Numbered from the stretch's first letter, positions 35,006 through 48,059 are shown. The stretch is DNA of 64,000 nucleotides from Sepiola atlantica (GCA_963556195.1 OY744547.1:4783988-4847987), one strand, 5' to 3'. Notes: a model not told the origin generated them from the letters alone. Program-made: numbers and translations.

Positions 35006-35114
35006 TTGAAATAGCATTATGCTTGTTAGAATAAGTTTACAATTCCACAAAGTTATATAAAGGTGACAGAAAATTAAAATAGAAATTGAATATGAATAGA
35101 AATAAAATAAATAG

Positions 35115-35228
35115 AAATAAAACAAAACAAAACAAAACAAAACAAAACAAAAACAAAACAAAAGCAAACTTACTTGTATTTTGCTTTTGTTTTGTTTTTG
35201 TTTGTTTTGTTTGTTTTGTTTTTGTTAC
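35115..35228. repeat. (AAAAC)n inverted against (GTTTT)n
   Basis: AAAAC runs at 35116-35162 are followed after about 15 nt by GTTTT runs, making a long snapback. Open frames here are artefacts. Confidence 0.85.
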
Positions 35229-35424
35229 ACCGGCCGTTCTTACACAGGAGAAACTACACCGGTTGTCACTATAAATAGTGCGAGTCACCAGAGACACAGA
35301 AGACAAAGCACAGTCTTGTAACTGTCTAGCCAAGTGCTAGTCAATTTCTTACTTTGTTAATACACTTGTTAAACGAACCCTCGACTTGACTTCCTTTATT
35401 TATTATTTACTGTGGAACAACTTC

Positions 35425-35477
<53 letters not shown>

Positions 35478-35599
35478 ATCATTATTATTAATTTTATATA
35501 TACATATTATTTCTGAATTCATCGTTTTCATCCATTTATTTCTTCATATTTGTATCTTAGCATTCACAGAAACAATTTAATATCGCCAGTATCTTAATG

Positions 35600-36575
35600 T
35601 TTTACGATTATTTCTGAATTCATCCAGTTTGTTCTTACTTTGTTAATACACTTGTTAAACCAACCCTCGACTTGACTTCCTTTATTTATTATTTACTCTT
35701 GGACAACTTCACAACAGTTTTGTTTTGTAATTTACTGATTGAAAATATGCGTGCATACCTTTCCCAATAGCGTCACCGTCTAAATGACTATGTTATATCC
35801 GATCGGATTTTGGCCGCGTCGGTATCCATCATGTCAATCACACTCCCCGGTGTCTACATCAGTATGAAGTAAAACCGTTGTCCTGATGAGCATAGCGACG
35901 TCAAGACAATCTGTTATATGGCACATGTCAAATAAGCAGCTATCTAATTCCAGTATTGGACGCCAATTGACCTCAAGGTTAAACCGTGTCAATCATGCAA
36001 ATTAATCCTGCTCCATTGGAGAGGAATAATCGAGTACTTGAAAACAACTTTGTTAGGAAACCCAGAGCTTTATGTTCAGTACATTCTACTCATTACATGA
36101 AATCACTGAGCTGAAACGATCCCCTTGACGACCACATAATTATTCAACCCTTTCTACCGCATCCACCGTATTCTTCTCATATGGCGACATCTGATTTTCT
36201 TATTTTTCGATCGTAATTTATAGTATGAAACATGTTAAAAACAAATCAAACTGTCAGCCAATGTTTCAACTCTGTTTTATTTCTGCCTTTCGTTGCGTTT
36301 GTTTTATGATATTCGCTTTTTTCTCGTCGGAATCTTCATAAAGAAATGCGAAGGTGATTTTAATGTTATTATATTTCACTAATAGGCATATGCTCTCTTC
36401 AGACGCATACTTTTACCAGCTGTTAAGTTACATATTACATAAATTTTAAGCTGGGTGAATAGTAATGTGCACTAATTTTGAACTGCAGATTTTTCGCAAA
36501 CCAAATCGTGAAATTCATTTATATCAATAGAAAAAAGTTTGCAACTGGAAATTACTTTATTGACATTATTTTCTT
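35600..36575. other. Stretch with no recognisable gene
   Basis: Contains a partial duplicate of the TACTTTGTTAATACACTTGT / TCGACTTGACTTCC sequence at 35351 (again at 35637). The rest is non-repetitive by eye with no open frame of note. Confidence 0.4.
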
Positions 36576-36578
36576 ATT

Positions 36579-37145
36579 AACCTACGAAAACCTAATATTA
36601 TTTTCTTACTAACCTACGAAAACCTAATATTATTTTCTTACTAACCTACGAAAACCTCATATTATTTTCTTACTAACCTACGAAAACCTAATATTATTTT
36701 CTTACTAACCTACGAAAACCTAATATTATTTTCTTACTAACTTACGAAAACCTAATATTATTTTCTTACCAAGCTAAGAAAACCGACATTATTTTTTTAC
36801 AAACCAAAGAAAACCCTACATTATTTTCTTATTAACCTACGAAAACCTAATATTATTTTCTTACCAAGCTAAGAAAACCGACATTATTTTTTTACCAACC
36901 AAAGAAAACCCGACATTATTTTCTTATTAACCTACGAAAACCTAATATTATTTTCTTACCAAGCTGAGAAAACTGACATTATTTTTTTACCAACCAAAGA
37001 AAACCTAACATTATTTTCTTATTAACCTACGAAAACCTAATATTATTTTCTTACCAACCTAAGAAAACCCGACATTATTTTCTTACCAACTTACGAAAAC
37101 CTAATATTATTTTCTTACAAACTTAAAAAACCCAACATTATTGTC
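36579..37145. repeat. 32-bp tandem array (CCTACGAAAACCTAATATTATTTTCTTA)
   Basis: About 17 copies with period 32 (36581, 36613). Later copies carry AAGCTAAGAAAACC or AACCAAAGAAAACCC variants, alternating in blocks. Confidence 0.95.
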
Positions 37146-37429
37146 TTACCTACCCCCAAAAAAACGGTGGGTACTAAAGTTCATCGTTTTTCTCCAACAT
37201 CTTCACGTTGTACGCATGCGCACCAACCCCCGAATTAAAACCGTTAAACTGACCTATTTTTCATCAGTTTTTATACTCTGTCATTTTAGCCCGTTGGATA
37301 ACGACGAAGTACCATTACCTCTTCGTTGATGGTTCGATTCCCACCGACTTCAGATTTTTTTTTATAACGGTGACCTAAATATACATCGAAGTGGGGACGG
37401 GGACGACTGAGAAGACAGGGTTAGGGGTT

Positions 37430-38265
37430 ACTTTTGCCCCGGGCAACGGTGAGATGATGGGCGACCAGGAAAGACAAACTTTTGCCCCGGGCAACGGTGA
37501 GAGGATGGGCGACCAGGAAAGACAAACTTTTGCCGCAGGCAACGGTGAGACGATGGGCGACCAGGAAAGACAAACTTTTGCCGCAGGCAACGGTGAGACG
37601 ATGGGCGACCAGGAAAGACAAACTTTTGCCGCGGGCAACGGTGAGAGGATGGGCGACCAGAAAATACAAACTTTTGCCGCAGGCAACGGTGAGACGATGG
37701 GCGACCAGGAAAGACAAACTTTTGCCGCGGGCAACGGTGAGACGATGGGCGACCAGGAAAGACAAACTTTTGCCCCGGGCAACGGTGAGAGGATGGGCGA
37801 CCAGGAAAGACAAACTTTTGCCCCGGGCAACGGTGAGAGGATGGGCGACCAGGAAAGACAAACTTTTGCCCCGGGCAACGGTGAGACGATGGGCGACCAG
37901 GAAAGACAAACTTTTGCCGCGGGCAACGGTGAGAGGATGGGCGACCAGGAAAGACAAACTTTTGCCCCGGGCAACGGTGAGAGGATGGGCGACCAGGAAA
38001 GACAAACTTTTGCCCCGGGCAACGGTGAGACGATGGGCGACCAGGAAAGACAAACTTTTGCCGCGGGCAACGGTGAGAGGATGGGCGACCAGGAAAGACA
38101 AACTTTTGCCGCGGGCAACGGTGAGAGGATGGGCGACCAGGAAAGACAAACTTTTGCCGCGGGCAACGGTGAGAGGATGGGCGACCAGGAAAGACAAACT
38201 TTTGCCCCGGGCAACGGTGAGAGGATGGGCGACCAGGAAAGACAAACTTTTGCCCGCAGAAGGTA
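37430..38265. repeat. 48-bp minisatellite, G+C-rich
   Basis: About 17 copies of a 48-bp unit (GGGCAACGGTGAGA.GATGGG, then CGACCAGGAAAGACAAAC, then TTTTGCC). Units are highly uniform, varying mainly at GCCCCGGG / GCCGCGGG / GCCGCAGG and GAGAGG / GAGACG. Since 48 is divisible by 3 and the unit lacks stops in at least four frames, several 270-315 aa frames stay open on both strands. That does not by itself indicate a protein. Confidence 0.95.
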
Positions 38266-38269
38266 GGTC

Positions 38270-38983
38270 GGGTCAGGGTAAGGGTTAGTGTTAGGGGATG
38301 ATGGATCGACCGAGGAAGACACAGCTACGCCCGGGGAAGAGAGAGATAATTACACTTCTGCCTACGGGGTGGGGGAAGAGCCCTGGGCAACACCGGGTAC
38401 CCCTGCTAGTACTTAATAAAGCGATGAACCTTGTATATATTAATGCCATTTAGATTTAAAAGTTTATTTCTACGATTTAATATCTAACAGTAGATAGCCA
38501 TTCAGGTCATTTAAGAATCTAGATCAGATTGAAATTGGAGTGTCTGCTTCACTGCGAAATGCTTCAGAACAGCTGACCAAATAATGCATTTACTTTCGAC
38601 GAATTCACCGGTTCAACGAATCTATCTTGCTGAAAAGACCCAAACGTATCACATTGCGTACTCACGCTACACGACCACAAACGACGCCATGTTGCTAATT
38701 TAATCAGAAATGCTATTCAAAAGCTTGGTAGAGACTACTACTTTTTTTCTTGAGGTACCACGCAATTACCGATCGTCAGCCACGATGGAAAGTGGTGTTT
38801 TGATATCAATATCAAGTTGTTGTGGAAAAAGGAGATGAATCACGAAATGACTGATCTACATAAATGGACAGAACACTAAAAAATATTTGGGTGCTGAAAA
38901 TGCCCTAAATTGAGAAAAAAAATGCAATTTTTAACATTTATATGAGATTCACTTCATTCTTCCCATTAATTGTGTCGTAGCAA
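38270..38983. other. Stretch with no recognisable gene
   Basis: Unique-looking sequence after the minisatellite, beginning with GGGTAAGGGTTAGTGTTAGG. No domain-bearing frame. Confidence 0.4.
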
Positions 38984-39027
38984 TTCCAAGGTTTCAGATT
39001 CGAGAAAATCGGACCTTCATCAGCGGA
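38984..39027 (-). ncRNA. Degenerate hammerhead-like motif, TCCG family
   Basis: Minus strand TCCG - CTGATGA - AGGTCCGATTTTCTCGAATCT - GAAACCTTGG, then AATTG instead of TC-CGGA. The core is canonical but the cleavage site and the second stem I strand are lost compared with 46098-46145. Confidence 0.5.
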
Positions 39028-39047
39028 GTCGTATAGCTTAATCTATG

Positions 39048-39049
<2 letters not shown>

Positions 39050-39141
<92 letters not shown>
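39050..39141. repeat. (TA)n microsatellite
   Basis: Pure TA tract of about 90 bp. Confidence 0.95.
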
Positions 39142-39144
<3 letters not shown>

Positions 39145-39308
39145 GAATAAAAGAAACAATGTTTTAGACAAAATGTAAAAATAAAAATGGAATAAAGAAT
39201 AAGCAAATCAACAACAAGCAACTGTTTATTACACGTGACTATATTTTTTATGCAAATTGCGTTCTTTGTATAAATTTGAACACTATTCTGTTTTTAATTA
39301 AAGTTCTG

Positions 39309-39356
39309 CTACCAACTGATGATGATTGTATTTTAACAATCGAAATATTTTGGTAG
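39309..39356 (+). ncRNA. Hammerhead ribozyme motif, long stem I
   Basis: CTACCAA - CTGATGA (39316-39322) - T GATTGT/ACAATC - GAAA (39342-39345) - TATT - TTGGTAG. Stem I is a perfect 7 bp, stem II a perfect 6 bp with an extra U, stem III minimal with predicted site ATT. All core bases are canonical. One of the strongest candidates here. Confidence 0.72.
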
Positions 39357-39440
39357 AACTATTCAATGTGTGTTTTTGAGTTTATTTTTGCTAGTTGTTG
39401 ATTTGCTTATCCTTTATTCCATTTTTATTTTTACATATAC

Positions 39441-39462
<22 letters not shown>

Positions 39463-39495
<33 letters not shown>

Positions 39496-39531
39496 GAGAG
39501 AGAGGGAGAGAGAGAGAGAGAGAGAGAGAGG
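39463..39531. repeat. (GA)n microsatellite
   Basis: GAGA with GGGA interruptions, continuing a short TA tract at 39437-39462. Confidence 0.95.
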
Positions 39532-39835
39532 GATATTTATTTATTTTTATATTTGAAATATCAATTTTATAACAAGTTATCCTAATAGCCCAATCGTGTT
39601 AGTCTAGAACTATGTTAGAAAATATTTCAATGTTATTTAAACCACATAAAATGTAGGGAAGAACAGATTCACACCATTTCACTAAAAATACATTTGTTTT
39701 AAATAATCAGCAGCATACAATTGTTTCGCCTACCACCAATATATTTATAATAATGTTCATGTATCCAAAGCATTTATTTCTTAGGTTGGCTATCCTCAGT
39801 GCTCGTAAAAATAGAGGAAAAACTTATATTACCAG

Positions 39836-40565
39836 AGTAAGGAGTAAGTTTATAACTTATTGCCTGAGGCGCCCTAACCAGGGAATGCTGACCGGGCTGC
39901 CAATATATATATGTAGTCGGAGGGTGGGGAGAAAGGTCAAGCCAGCGCACCTAAAGGAGGAGCACTCTGGCCTAGTAAAAATAGCCTTGGCAGCCCGGTC
40001 AGCATTCCCTGGTTAGGGTGCCTCAGGCAGTAAGCTATAAACTTACTCCACCCCAAAGAGGGGAGGCAAAGCCTAAGAGGGTGAACTCACTAAGACTACC
40101 CAGGACCCAACGGATAAAATTCCACCGAAATGGCCCAGTACCTGCCGGACCGACAGTTGAGAACGCATCTTTGACAGGTGGTACTCCATCCCGAAGTCCT
40201 CAATCAACTGAAGTTAATAAAAGACTGAACGGGCTGTGGTCACCGCAGCTATCTAATTCATTCCCTCCGCAAGAATATGTGACGGAACGGTCAGGGTACA
40301 TCAGACAGTATGAAATCAACTTATACCACCCCAAAGAGTGGAGGCAAAGCCTGGGTGGGTGCACCTCCTAGGACAATCCAGGACCGAATACAGATAAAAG
40401 GCCACCAAAATGGACCAGTTCTTGCCGGACTGATTGTTGAGAACGAATCCTCGACTGGTATTACCCCATCCGGAAGTCCTCAATTAACCGAAGTTGATGA
40501 TAGACTTAACGAGCTGAGGTCACCGCAGTATCTAATTCCATCCCACCGCAGGAATACGTGACACA
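39836..40565 (+). repeat. U2-associated repeat: inverted pair plus tandem units
   Basis: GGAGTAAGTTTATAACTTATTGCC...GGGAATGCTGACC at 39838-39903 is inverted at about 39982-40049. A unit of about 280 bp (CACCCCAAAGAG, CCAGGACC, CCACCGAAATGG, TGCCGGAC, GAAGTCCTCAATCAACTGAAG) follows at 40050-40300 and again at 40325-40565. Short open frames are repeat translations. Confidence 0.8.
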
Positions 40566-40877
40566 ACATCGGAAGGGCTGGGGTTTGCTCGACACCGTGA
40601 AGCATATGCTTCCGGTATTTATTGTGAATGGAAGAGTCCAAAGTCCGTTATAGGTACGGTATCATAACAAAACAAAATCTATGACACTAAAAATGTTGTT
40701 ACCGCCGCCAAGGAAGTTATGTTTTCGGTCAATGTTGTTTGTTGTAAATATTTTTTTTACATGTTTGTTCACAACTAAATACGATATCCCGTGTGTTCGT
40801 CCGTGTCGCTAAAGTTAACAACTATCATTTACATCGTGGTGTGTCAATTTGGGGGGGGGGCGTTATCATATATGTTC

Positions 40878-43475
40878 AGAATGGTACTATGTAGTTTAGG
40901 CGTACGGTGTCGTCATTTTAAATGGTACTATGTAGTTTAGGCGTACGTTGTCGTCATTTTGAATGGTACTATGAAGTTTAGGCGTAGTTGTCGTCATTTT
41001 GAATGGTACTATGTAGTTTAGGCGTAAGTTGTCGTCATTTTGAATGGAACTATGTAGTTTAGGCGTAGTTGTCGTCATTTTGAATGGAACTATGTAGTTT
41101 AGGCGTAAGTTGTCGTAATTTTAAATGGTACTATGTAGTTTAGGCGTAGTTGTCGTCATTTTGAATGGTACTATGTAGTTTGGACGTAAGTTGTCGTTAT
41201 TTTGAAGGGTACTATGTAGTTTAGGCGTAGTTGTCGTCATTTTGAATGGTACTATGTAGTTTGGACGTAAGTTGTCGTCATTTTCAATGGTACTATGTAG
41301 TTTAGGCGTACGTTGTCGTCATTTTGAATGGTACTATGTAGTTTAGGCGTAATTGTCGTCATTTTGAATGGAACTATGTAGTTTAGGCGTATGGCGTCAT
41401 TTTGAATTGGAACTATGTAGTTTAGGCGTAGTGGTCGTCTTTTTGAATGGAACTATGTAGTTAAGGAGTACGTTGTCGTCATTTTGAATGGTACTATGTA
41501 GTTTAGGCGTAAGTTGTCGTCATTTTGAATGGTACTATGTAGTTTAGGCGTAAGTTGTCGTCATTTTGAATGGTACTATGTAGTCTAGGCGTAAGTTGTC
41601 GTCATTTTGAATGGTACTATGTAGTTTAGGCGTAATTGTCGTCATTTTGAATAGAACTATGTAGTTTAGGCGTAAGTTGTCGTCATTTTGAATGGAACTA
41701 TGTAGTTTAGGCGTAAGTTATCGTCATTTTGAATGGTACTATGTAGTTAAGGCGTAAGTTGTCGTCATTTTGAATGGTACTATGTAGTTTAGGCGTAAGT
41801 TGTCGTCATTTTGAATGGTACTATATAGTTTAGGCGTTTGTTGTCGTCATTTTGAATGTAACTATGTAGTTTAGGCGTAAGTTGTCGTCATTTTGAATCG
41901 TACTATGTAGTTTAGGCGTAAGTTGTCGTCATTTTGAATGGTACTATGTAGTTTAGGCGTATGTTGTCGTCATTTTGAATGGTACTATGTAGTTTAGGCG
42001 TAAGTTGTCGTCATTTTGAATGGTACTGTGTAGTTTAGGCGTAAGTTGTCGTCATTTTGAATAGTACTGTGTAGTTTAGGCATAAGTTGTCGTCATTTTG
42101 AATGGAATTATGTAGTTTAGGCGTAAGTTGTCGTCATTTTGAATGGTACTATGTAGTTAAGGCGTAAGTTGTCGTCATTTTGAATGGTACTATGTAGTTT
42201 AGGCGTATGTTGTCGTCATTTTGAATGGTACTATGTAGTTAAGGCGTAAGTTGTCGTCATTTTGAATGGTACTATGTAGTTTAGGCGTAAGTTGTTGTCA
42301 TTTTGAATGGAACTATGTAGTTTAGGCGTAAGTTGTTGTTATTTTGAATGGAATTATGTAGTTAAGGCGTAAGTTGTCGTCATTTTGAATGGTACTGTGT
42401 AGTTTAGGCGTAAGTTGTCGTCATTTTGAATGGTACTGTGTAGTTTAGGCATAAGTTGTCGTCATTTTGAATAGTACTATGTAGTTTAGGCGTAAGTTGT
42501 CGTCATTTTGAATGGTACTATGTAGTTTAGGCGTAGGTTGTCGTCATTTTGAATGGTACTATGTAGTTTAGGCGTAAGTTGTCGTCATTTTGAATAGTAC
42601 TGTGTAGTTTAGGCGTAAGTTGTCGTCATTTTGACATGGTATTGTGTAGTTTAGGCGTAAGTTGTCGTCATTTTGAATAGTACTATGTAGTTAAGGCGTA
42701 AGTTGTCGTCATTTTGAATGGTACTATGTAGTTTAGGCGTAAGTTGTCGTCATTTTGAATGGTACTATGTAGTTTAGGCGTAAGTTGTCGTCATTTTGAA
42801 TGGTACTATGTAGTTTAGGCGTAGGTTGTCGTCATTTTGAATAGTACTGTGTAGTTTAGGCGTAAGTTGTCGTCATTTTGACTGGTACTGTGTAGTTTAG
42901 GCGTAAGTTGTCGTCATTTTGAATAGTACTATGTAGTTTAGGCGTAAGTTGTCGTCATTTTGAATGGAACTATGTAGTTTAGGCGTAAGTTGTCGTCATT
43001 TTGAATGGTACTATGTAGTTTAGGCGTAGGTTGTCGTCATTTTGAATGGTACTATGTAGTTTAGGCGTAAGTTGTCGTCATTTTGAATAGTACTGTGTAG
43101 TTTAGGCGTAAGTTGTCGTCATTTTGACATGGTATTGTGTAGTTTAGGCGTAAGTTGTCGTCATTTTGAATAGTACTATGTAGTTAAGGCGTAAGTTGTC
43201 GTCATTTTGAATAGTACTATGTAGTTTAGGCGTAAGTTGTCATTTTGAATGGTACTATGTAGTTTAGGCGTATGTTGTCGTCATTTTGAATGGTACTATG
43301 TAGTTTAGGCGTAAGTTGTCGTCATTTTGTAATGGTACTGTGTAGTTTAGGCGTAAGTTGTCGTCATTTTGAATCGTACTTTGTAGTTTAGGCGTAAGTT
43401 GTCGTCATTTTGAATGGTACTATGTAGTTTAGGCGTAAGTTGTCGTCATTTTGATGGTACTATGTATTTTAGGCG
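40878..43475. repeat. 41-bp satellite array
   Basis: About 63 copies of GAATGGTACTATGTAGTTTA / GGCGTAAGTTGTCGTCATTTT, period 41 (41527, 41568). Frequent 1-2 bp deletions in the GTAAGTTGTC part keep frames from staying open. Copies near the left end are more diverged. Confidence 0.97.
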
Positions 43476-46006
43476 TAAAATCTAAGGTTGATATATTTAA
43501 AAAAACCTCCCTTCTTCATCTCGCGGACTACAAAATACACGTCAACTTGTATTCGTGAACGAGGAATGACGGTCGACTGACAAAAGAATCGCAAGACAGT
43601 TCAGTATCAATTATTATCCATATAAACTGAATCCTGTTTAAGGAATTTGGTTTCTGTTTGTATTTTAGTATGCGACCAATCATCGCGATAAGCTGCTCTG
43701 TACGTCTGTCAAATGATACATCGTCTAAACTGAATTTTGAAATACCATTCCATTCGGTGTTTCGTGCTTAAGTTGTAAATAGCGTTTTTACATGGGTATT
43801 TGCAGGTAAATAAGATGACCTGTGGGCATGTTCGCCTTGCTTAAGTTCAAAACACCATTTCCATCGTTAAATACACCGATTGAATCGACACATGTTAAGA
43901 ATATCAATCTCATTGTTTTAACAATACAGTTTATGTTTCATGTAACCTAATGCCGTCGGCAAAAATCCGCCTTTGTCAGATGAGATACAATTCCCAGTGC
44001 GACTGATGCAATCGTGAATGAGGTCAAATACATTTTAGATGGCGGACTTTCTGTCGGAGAGTTGCAGGCTAGTTGCAAAAATCAATGCGAAATATGAAAG
44101 AAAAATGAAGAGAGAAGGGAATCCATTTTTAGTCATATTACCTCCGCTCAGGAGGTTATGTTTTAGGTCGTCGGGTTTGCTTGTTGGTTTGTCACTATGT
44201 TTGTTTGTTGGTGTACAGTCTAGCTTCCACATGACTTGAGCAATCGTTAGCGAACCTGGTCAGCATAATTTTATGGTCTAATTTAAAACTGATTTACTTT
44301 TGGAATAATTAGGTCAAAGGTCAAGATCGAAGATCAAAAATGAATGGATAAAATCACAGACATGGTTGAAGTAACATTTTTTTGCGATAACTTTGGTTCT
44401 GTTCGTCGTGGAGATTCGCTACTTGGCCAATATTATAGCCAATGAATTCGTGTATTTTATATTCTGTGGATTTTGAGACTTGACATTGAACAGTTTGTTC
44501 ACGGTCGAAATTGTTGAACAGAATTTGAACTTCTGTTTTTTTGTAAATTCAATTTATCGATTTTTTTTCTTCTTTAATACCATTAGAAACTTGAGCTTGA
44601 TGAAATAAACCAATGGTAAGTTATTTTTTTTAAAAAAAGCAATTGTTTCTGCATTTGAAGCCATTTTGATCCTGATCTGTATCAACAGTACTTGACTCAT
44701 GCATATAACTATTAATTTAACTATTATTATTAAGTATAACCATTTATTATAAGTTAGGGTTGAATCTTCAAATTAATTAAAGAGATTCGACAGATTTACA
44801 AATTAGGCCTAATCAGGTGTCTCTGCTAATGTACAATTTAATAGAAAACCTAATGAGCCAAATTAAAGATAATAAAAAGACTAAGAAGATTAACGGACAA
44901 ACGGATTAACGGACAAACAGATTAACGGGCAAACAGATTAATGGACAAACAGATAATCAGACAATGGCCAAGACATAAGTCATTCTCGATTAACATTGGG
45001 ATAAATAGTACTATATAACGAGCACTTTCTCTGTCTGTCTCTTTGTCTATCTGTCTATCTGTCTGTCGCAGAGAATTTCTGTAAACGTAAGAAGGGGGGT
45101 TACTCCTAATTAATTAATTGCCATGTTGGCGAGAATTTTTGTAAACCTAATCACTTAATTTAGATTAAATGAAATATAAATACATTATAAACAAATTTGA
45201 CGACGTCACTGCGATTCGAACACACAATGTCTTCAGCATGTTACTCAAAATATTACTTTGTCAACTAGTATATATAGTGCTACGAAAACTCGCACAAACA
45301 ACACGTGTTCTTTTTTAATTTACATAATTCATTTGTTTTAAATTTCTAATAAATTGATATTTACAAATGAACGAAAGGAGAAAGAAACGTTTCTCATGTT
45401 TTGTAATAAAATGTCTTTTGTCGAGTCGGAGACAATCTGTGACAACTGGTGTCTGTTTCTAAAAATTATTTTCATCTGATTCTTAGCACAAATGCGAAAC
45501 CTTGCAAAAAGCTGAAAAATGAGTATAGGTTACTACTCATCTTACAGATTTTTTTGAAGTTTTTGAATTGTTTATTTTTACGGCATATCAGCTTTAGTGT
45601 GTCATTAAATGCCGGATAGAAGTTAATATAGAATGATAATTTTTTGCTGTCTTGTAGAAATATATATTTTTTGTTTACGAAGTTCTACACAACAATCATC
45701 TCTAAAGAAAACTGCTTGGGTATTCATATTTTCAACGCACGTGCTTTCTCGAGTAATACAAACTTCTCGCTGGGATTGACACGCTAAAACCTATTAATTT
45801 CGAGAACGGGTTTAACTAGAATAAATAGCTAACTCTAACCCTAACCCTAACCCTAACCCTAACCCTTTCACCAATAGATTTCTGCCTGTAAAGTGAGAAC
45901 GACCGTCAACACAAAATAGACTTATTCAACACGACAATGCTCGCATCTACGTCTCGAATAAGAGCAAAAAATATTTTTGATTAAATATTGCTTGCAAAGA
46001 TCTTTC

Positions 46007-46008
<2 letters not shown>
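43476..46008. other. Long stretch with no recognisable gene
   Basis: No protein domain, RNA gene or large repeat seen. Minor features: ATTAACGGACAAACAG repeated about four times near 44890-44955, TCTGTCTA repeats near 45035-45065, and five CCCTAA hexamers at 45836-45866. The frame at 44035-44239 is open on both strands and looks accidental. Confidence 0.45.

Positions 46009-46009
<1 letters not shown>

Positions 46010-46075
<66 letters not shown>
46010..46075. repeat. (TA)n microsatellite
   Basis: Pure TA tract beside the hammerhead motif at 46098. Confidence 0.95.
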
Positions 46076-46079
<4 letters not shown>

Positions 46080-46097
46080 CAAAAAGTTACAATAACA

Positions 46098-46145
46098 TCC
46101 GGACCAAGGTTTCAGATCCGAGAAAATCGGACTTTCATCAGCGGA
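46098..46145 (-). ncRNA. Hammerhead ribozyme motif, TCCG family
   Basis: Minus strand: TCCG - CTGATGA - A AGTCCGA/TCGGATCT stem II (one bulged U) - GAAA - CCTTGGTC - CGGA. Stem I 4 bp, stem III ACC/GGT with TT loop, classical GTC site. Core fully canonical. Confidence 0.73.
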
Positions 46146-46715
46146 GTCGTATAGCTTAATGAGTGAGAACAACCGCCAGGAATTTCAAAATATTGTCCGT
46201 TGGAAAGATGGAACACTTTCAGATTTAAAATTGTCTCGTGTGTGAAAAATACGTAGTCAGTTATGGAAAAGTTTCAGATCAAAACAACAACGACGCTGTA
46301 CATGGAAAAGGCAAGACATTAAATGGGAATAACGTTAACAGTTGGATAGATGGGAAACTACTAGCAGGTTTAAATTGTCACGTGCGTGGAATTACGTAGC
46401 CCGTTATGGAAAGGATTCAAATTTAACTAATAGAGACGCTATATATGTTATCGAAAGTAAATGGAGATAACGTTAAAAATAAAAATAAATTCATATTAAG
46501 TTTAAAAAATAAATTTATATAAAGTTAAAAATTATATTGAAATAATATGCTAATGTAATAATATATTACTAAAAATATTAAATAATAAATCATTAAAATT
46601 AAACTTATAATTAAATAAATTGTAATCACACCATTTATAAATTTATAAAGTCCTATTAATTATCTAGTTAATTTTACTTTTGCATTAATAATTGAGCACT
46701 CTGCTGGGAAACTAC

Positions 46716-46718
<3 letters not shown>

Positions 46719-46801
<83 letters not shown>
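46719..46801. repeat. (TA)n microsatellite
   Basis: Pure TA tract. It follows ATTGAGCACTCTGCTGGGAAACT, whose inverse AGTTTCCCAGCAGAGTGCTCAAT sits at about 47336 after the next TA tract. Confidence 0.95.
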
Positions 46802-46804
<3 letters not shown>

Positions 46805-47215
46805 GAAATTAAAAAGGAAAAACTAAGATATGTTTTTTATATATTCATCAACGTTTCGTCTTTATTGTAAGACTTCATCAGGATGATAATTTTAAGAAAA
46901 ATGTCATGCAAGTACATCGAAATATTGGGTTGACATGATAGGTTGATGAGAAAAATTAGTAGCCCTGGCTACTAAGAGCGCTCGATCAGGGTCCGCGCTG
47001 CGAGAAGTCAGTCAGTAGCAGTCCGAACCCTGGTCCAGCGCTCTTAATAGCTACGGCAACTACTTTTACTCATCAACCTATTATGTCAACCCAATATTTC
47101 GATGTACTTCCATGACATTTTTCTTAAAATTATCATCCTGAGGAAGTCTTACAATAAAGACGAGATGAATATATAAAAAATATATCTTGGTTTTTCCTTT
47201 TTTATTTCCCATTAC
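46802..47215. repeat. Inverted repeat enclosing 120 bp
   Basis: The segment 46806-46970 (GGGAAATTAAAAAGGAAAAAC through CAACCTATCATGTCAACCCAATATTTCGATG inverted) pairs with 47050-47210. The centre (46975-47045) has GTCAGTCAGTAGCAG and GAACCCTGGTCCAGCGCTC inverses. TA tracts cap both ends. Confidence 0.8.
46845..46886 (-). ncRNA. Hammerhead ribozyme motif, GTCTT-stem family
   Basis: Minus strand: TCATC - CTGATGA - A GTCTT/AAGAC - GAAA - CGTT - GATGA. Stem I 5 bp, stem II 5 bp plus one extra A, stem III minimal, site GTT. The inverted partner at 47107-47148 has CTGAGGA and has lost CGTT (GAGATGAAT), so only this copy looks intact. Confidence 0.68.
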
Positions 47216-47244
47216 GTCGGATTACTCTCATCCTTCCTTTCTCA

Positions 47245-47247
<3 letters not shown>

Positions 47248-47317
<70 letters not shown>
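47248..47317. repeat. (TA)n microsatellite
   Basis: Pure TA tract. Two more follow at 47440-47510 and 47887-47940. Confidence 0.95.
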
Positions 47318-47431
47318 TGTATTTCTTAATTGGGAGAGTTTCCCAGCAGAGTGCTCAATTATTAATGCAAAAGTAAAATTAACTAAATAATTAATAAGAG
47401 CATGATATTTATTAATATTAAATAAAGTGTT

Positions 47432-47512
<81 letters not shown>

Positions 47513-47705
47513 GGTGTACTAAAAGCGAACTTTTAGGAAAAGTGAAACCTATTGTGAAGAGTATATAGCTCAATATCCAGGATAGAGCAGGTAGAATGAA
47601 GAAGAATGGAAAGGAATTAGAGAAGCAAAAGTCAAATCATAATTCAATTCAATTGCTCAGAGCAAGGTATATTCCGCAAAAAAGGCAATTTATTCAAGTT
47701 AAATT

Positions 47706-47753
47706 TTCCTTAAGCAAGGCTTTTCAAAGATTAAAATCTTATCATCAGAGGAA
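47706..47753 (-). ncRNA. Hammerhead ribozyme motif, AAGATT-stem family
   Basis: Minus strand: TTCCT - CTGATGA - T AAGATTTTAATCTT T - GAAA - AGCCTTGCTTA - AGGAA. One base shorter in stem III than the 12427 copy, otherwise complete. Confidence 0.66.
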
Positions 47754-47885
47754 GTCGCTGGGATAGATAAGTTGGCAAAGGCCAAGATTTAAAATTTGAA
47801 AAAATAAAATAAAAGTTGTAGGGGGAAGAAACACAGGGCAAAATTCTGCCCGAATGCAAGCAAATGTCCGATTGCTAAAAAGTCC

Positions 47886-47940
<55 letters not shown>

Positions 47941-47978
<38 letters not shown>

Positions 47979-48002
47979 AGAGGGGGGGAGAGAGAGAGAG
48001 AG
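47941..48002. repeat. (GA)n microsatellite
   Basis: GAGA with GGGGGGGAG interruptions directly after a TA tract. Confidence 0.95.
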
Positions 48003-48059
48003 AATCTTCAGATTATTACTGTTCACAATTATCTTTTAATAATCTGTCAGAAGTTTAGT

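Noticed and set aside
35882..35945. CTGATGAGCATAGCG as a hammerhead core
   Set aside because: No GAAA and no closing stem I downstream.
37391..38322. Four overlapping 268-315 aa frames with 16-aa repeats
   Set aside because: They follow from a 48-bp period without stops, in several frames on both strands, and there is no start context, non-repetitive domain or signal.
36579..43475. CRISPR-like arrays (32-, 48- and 41-bp repeats)
   Set aside because: Uninterrupted tandem repeats without spacers, in an evidently eukaryotic context.
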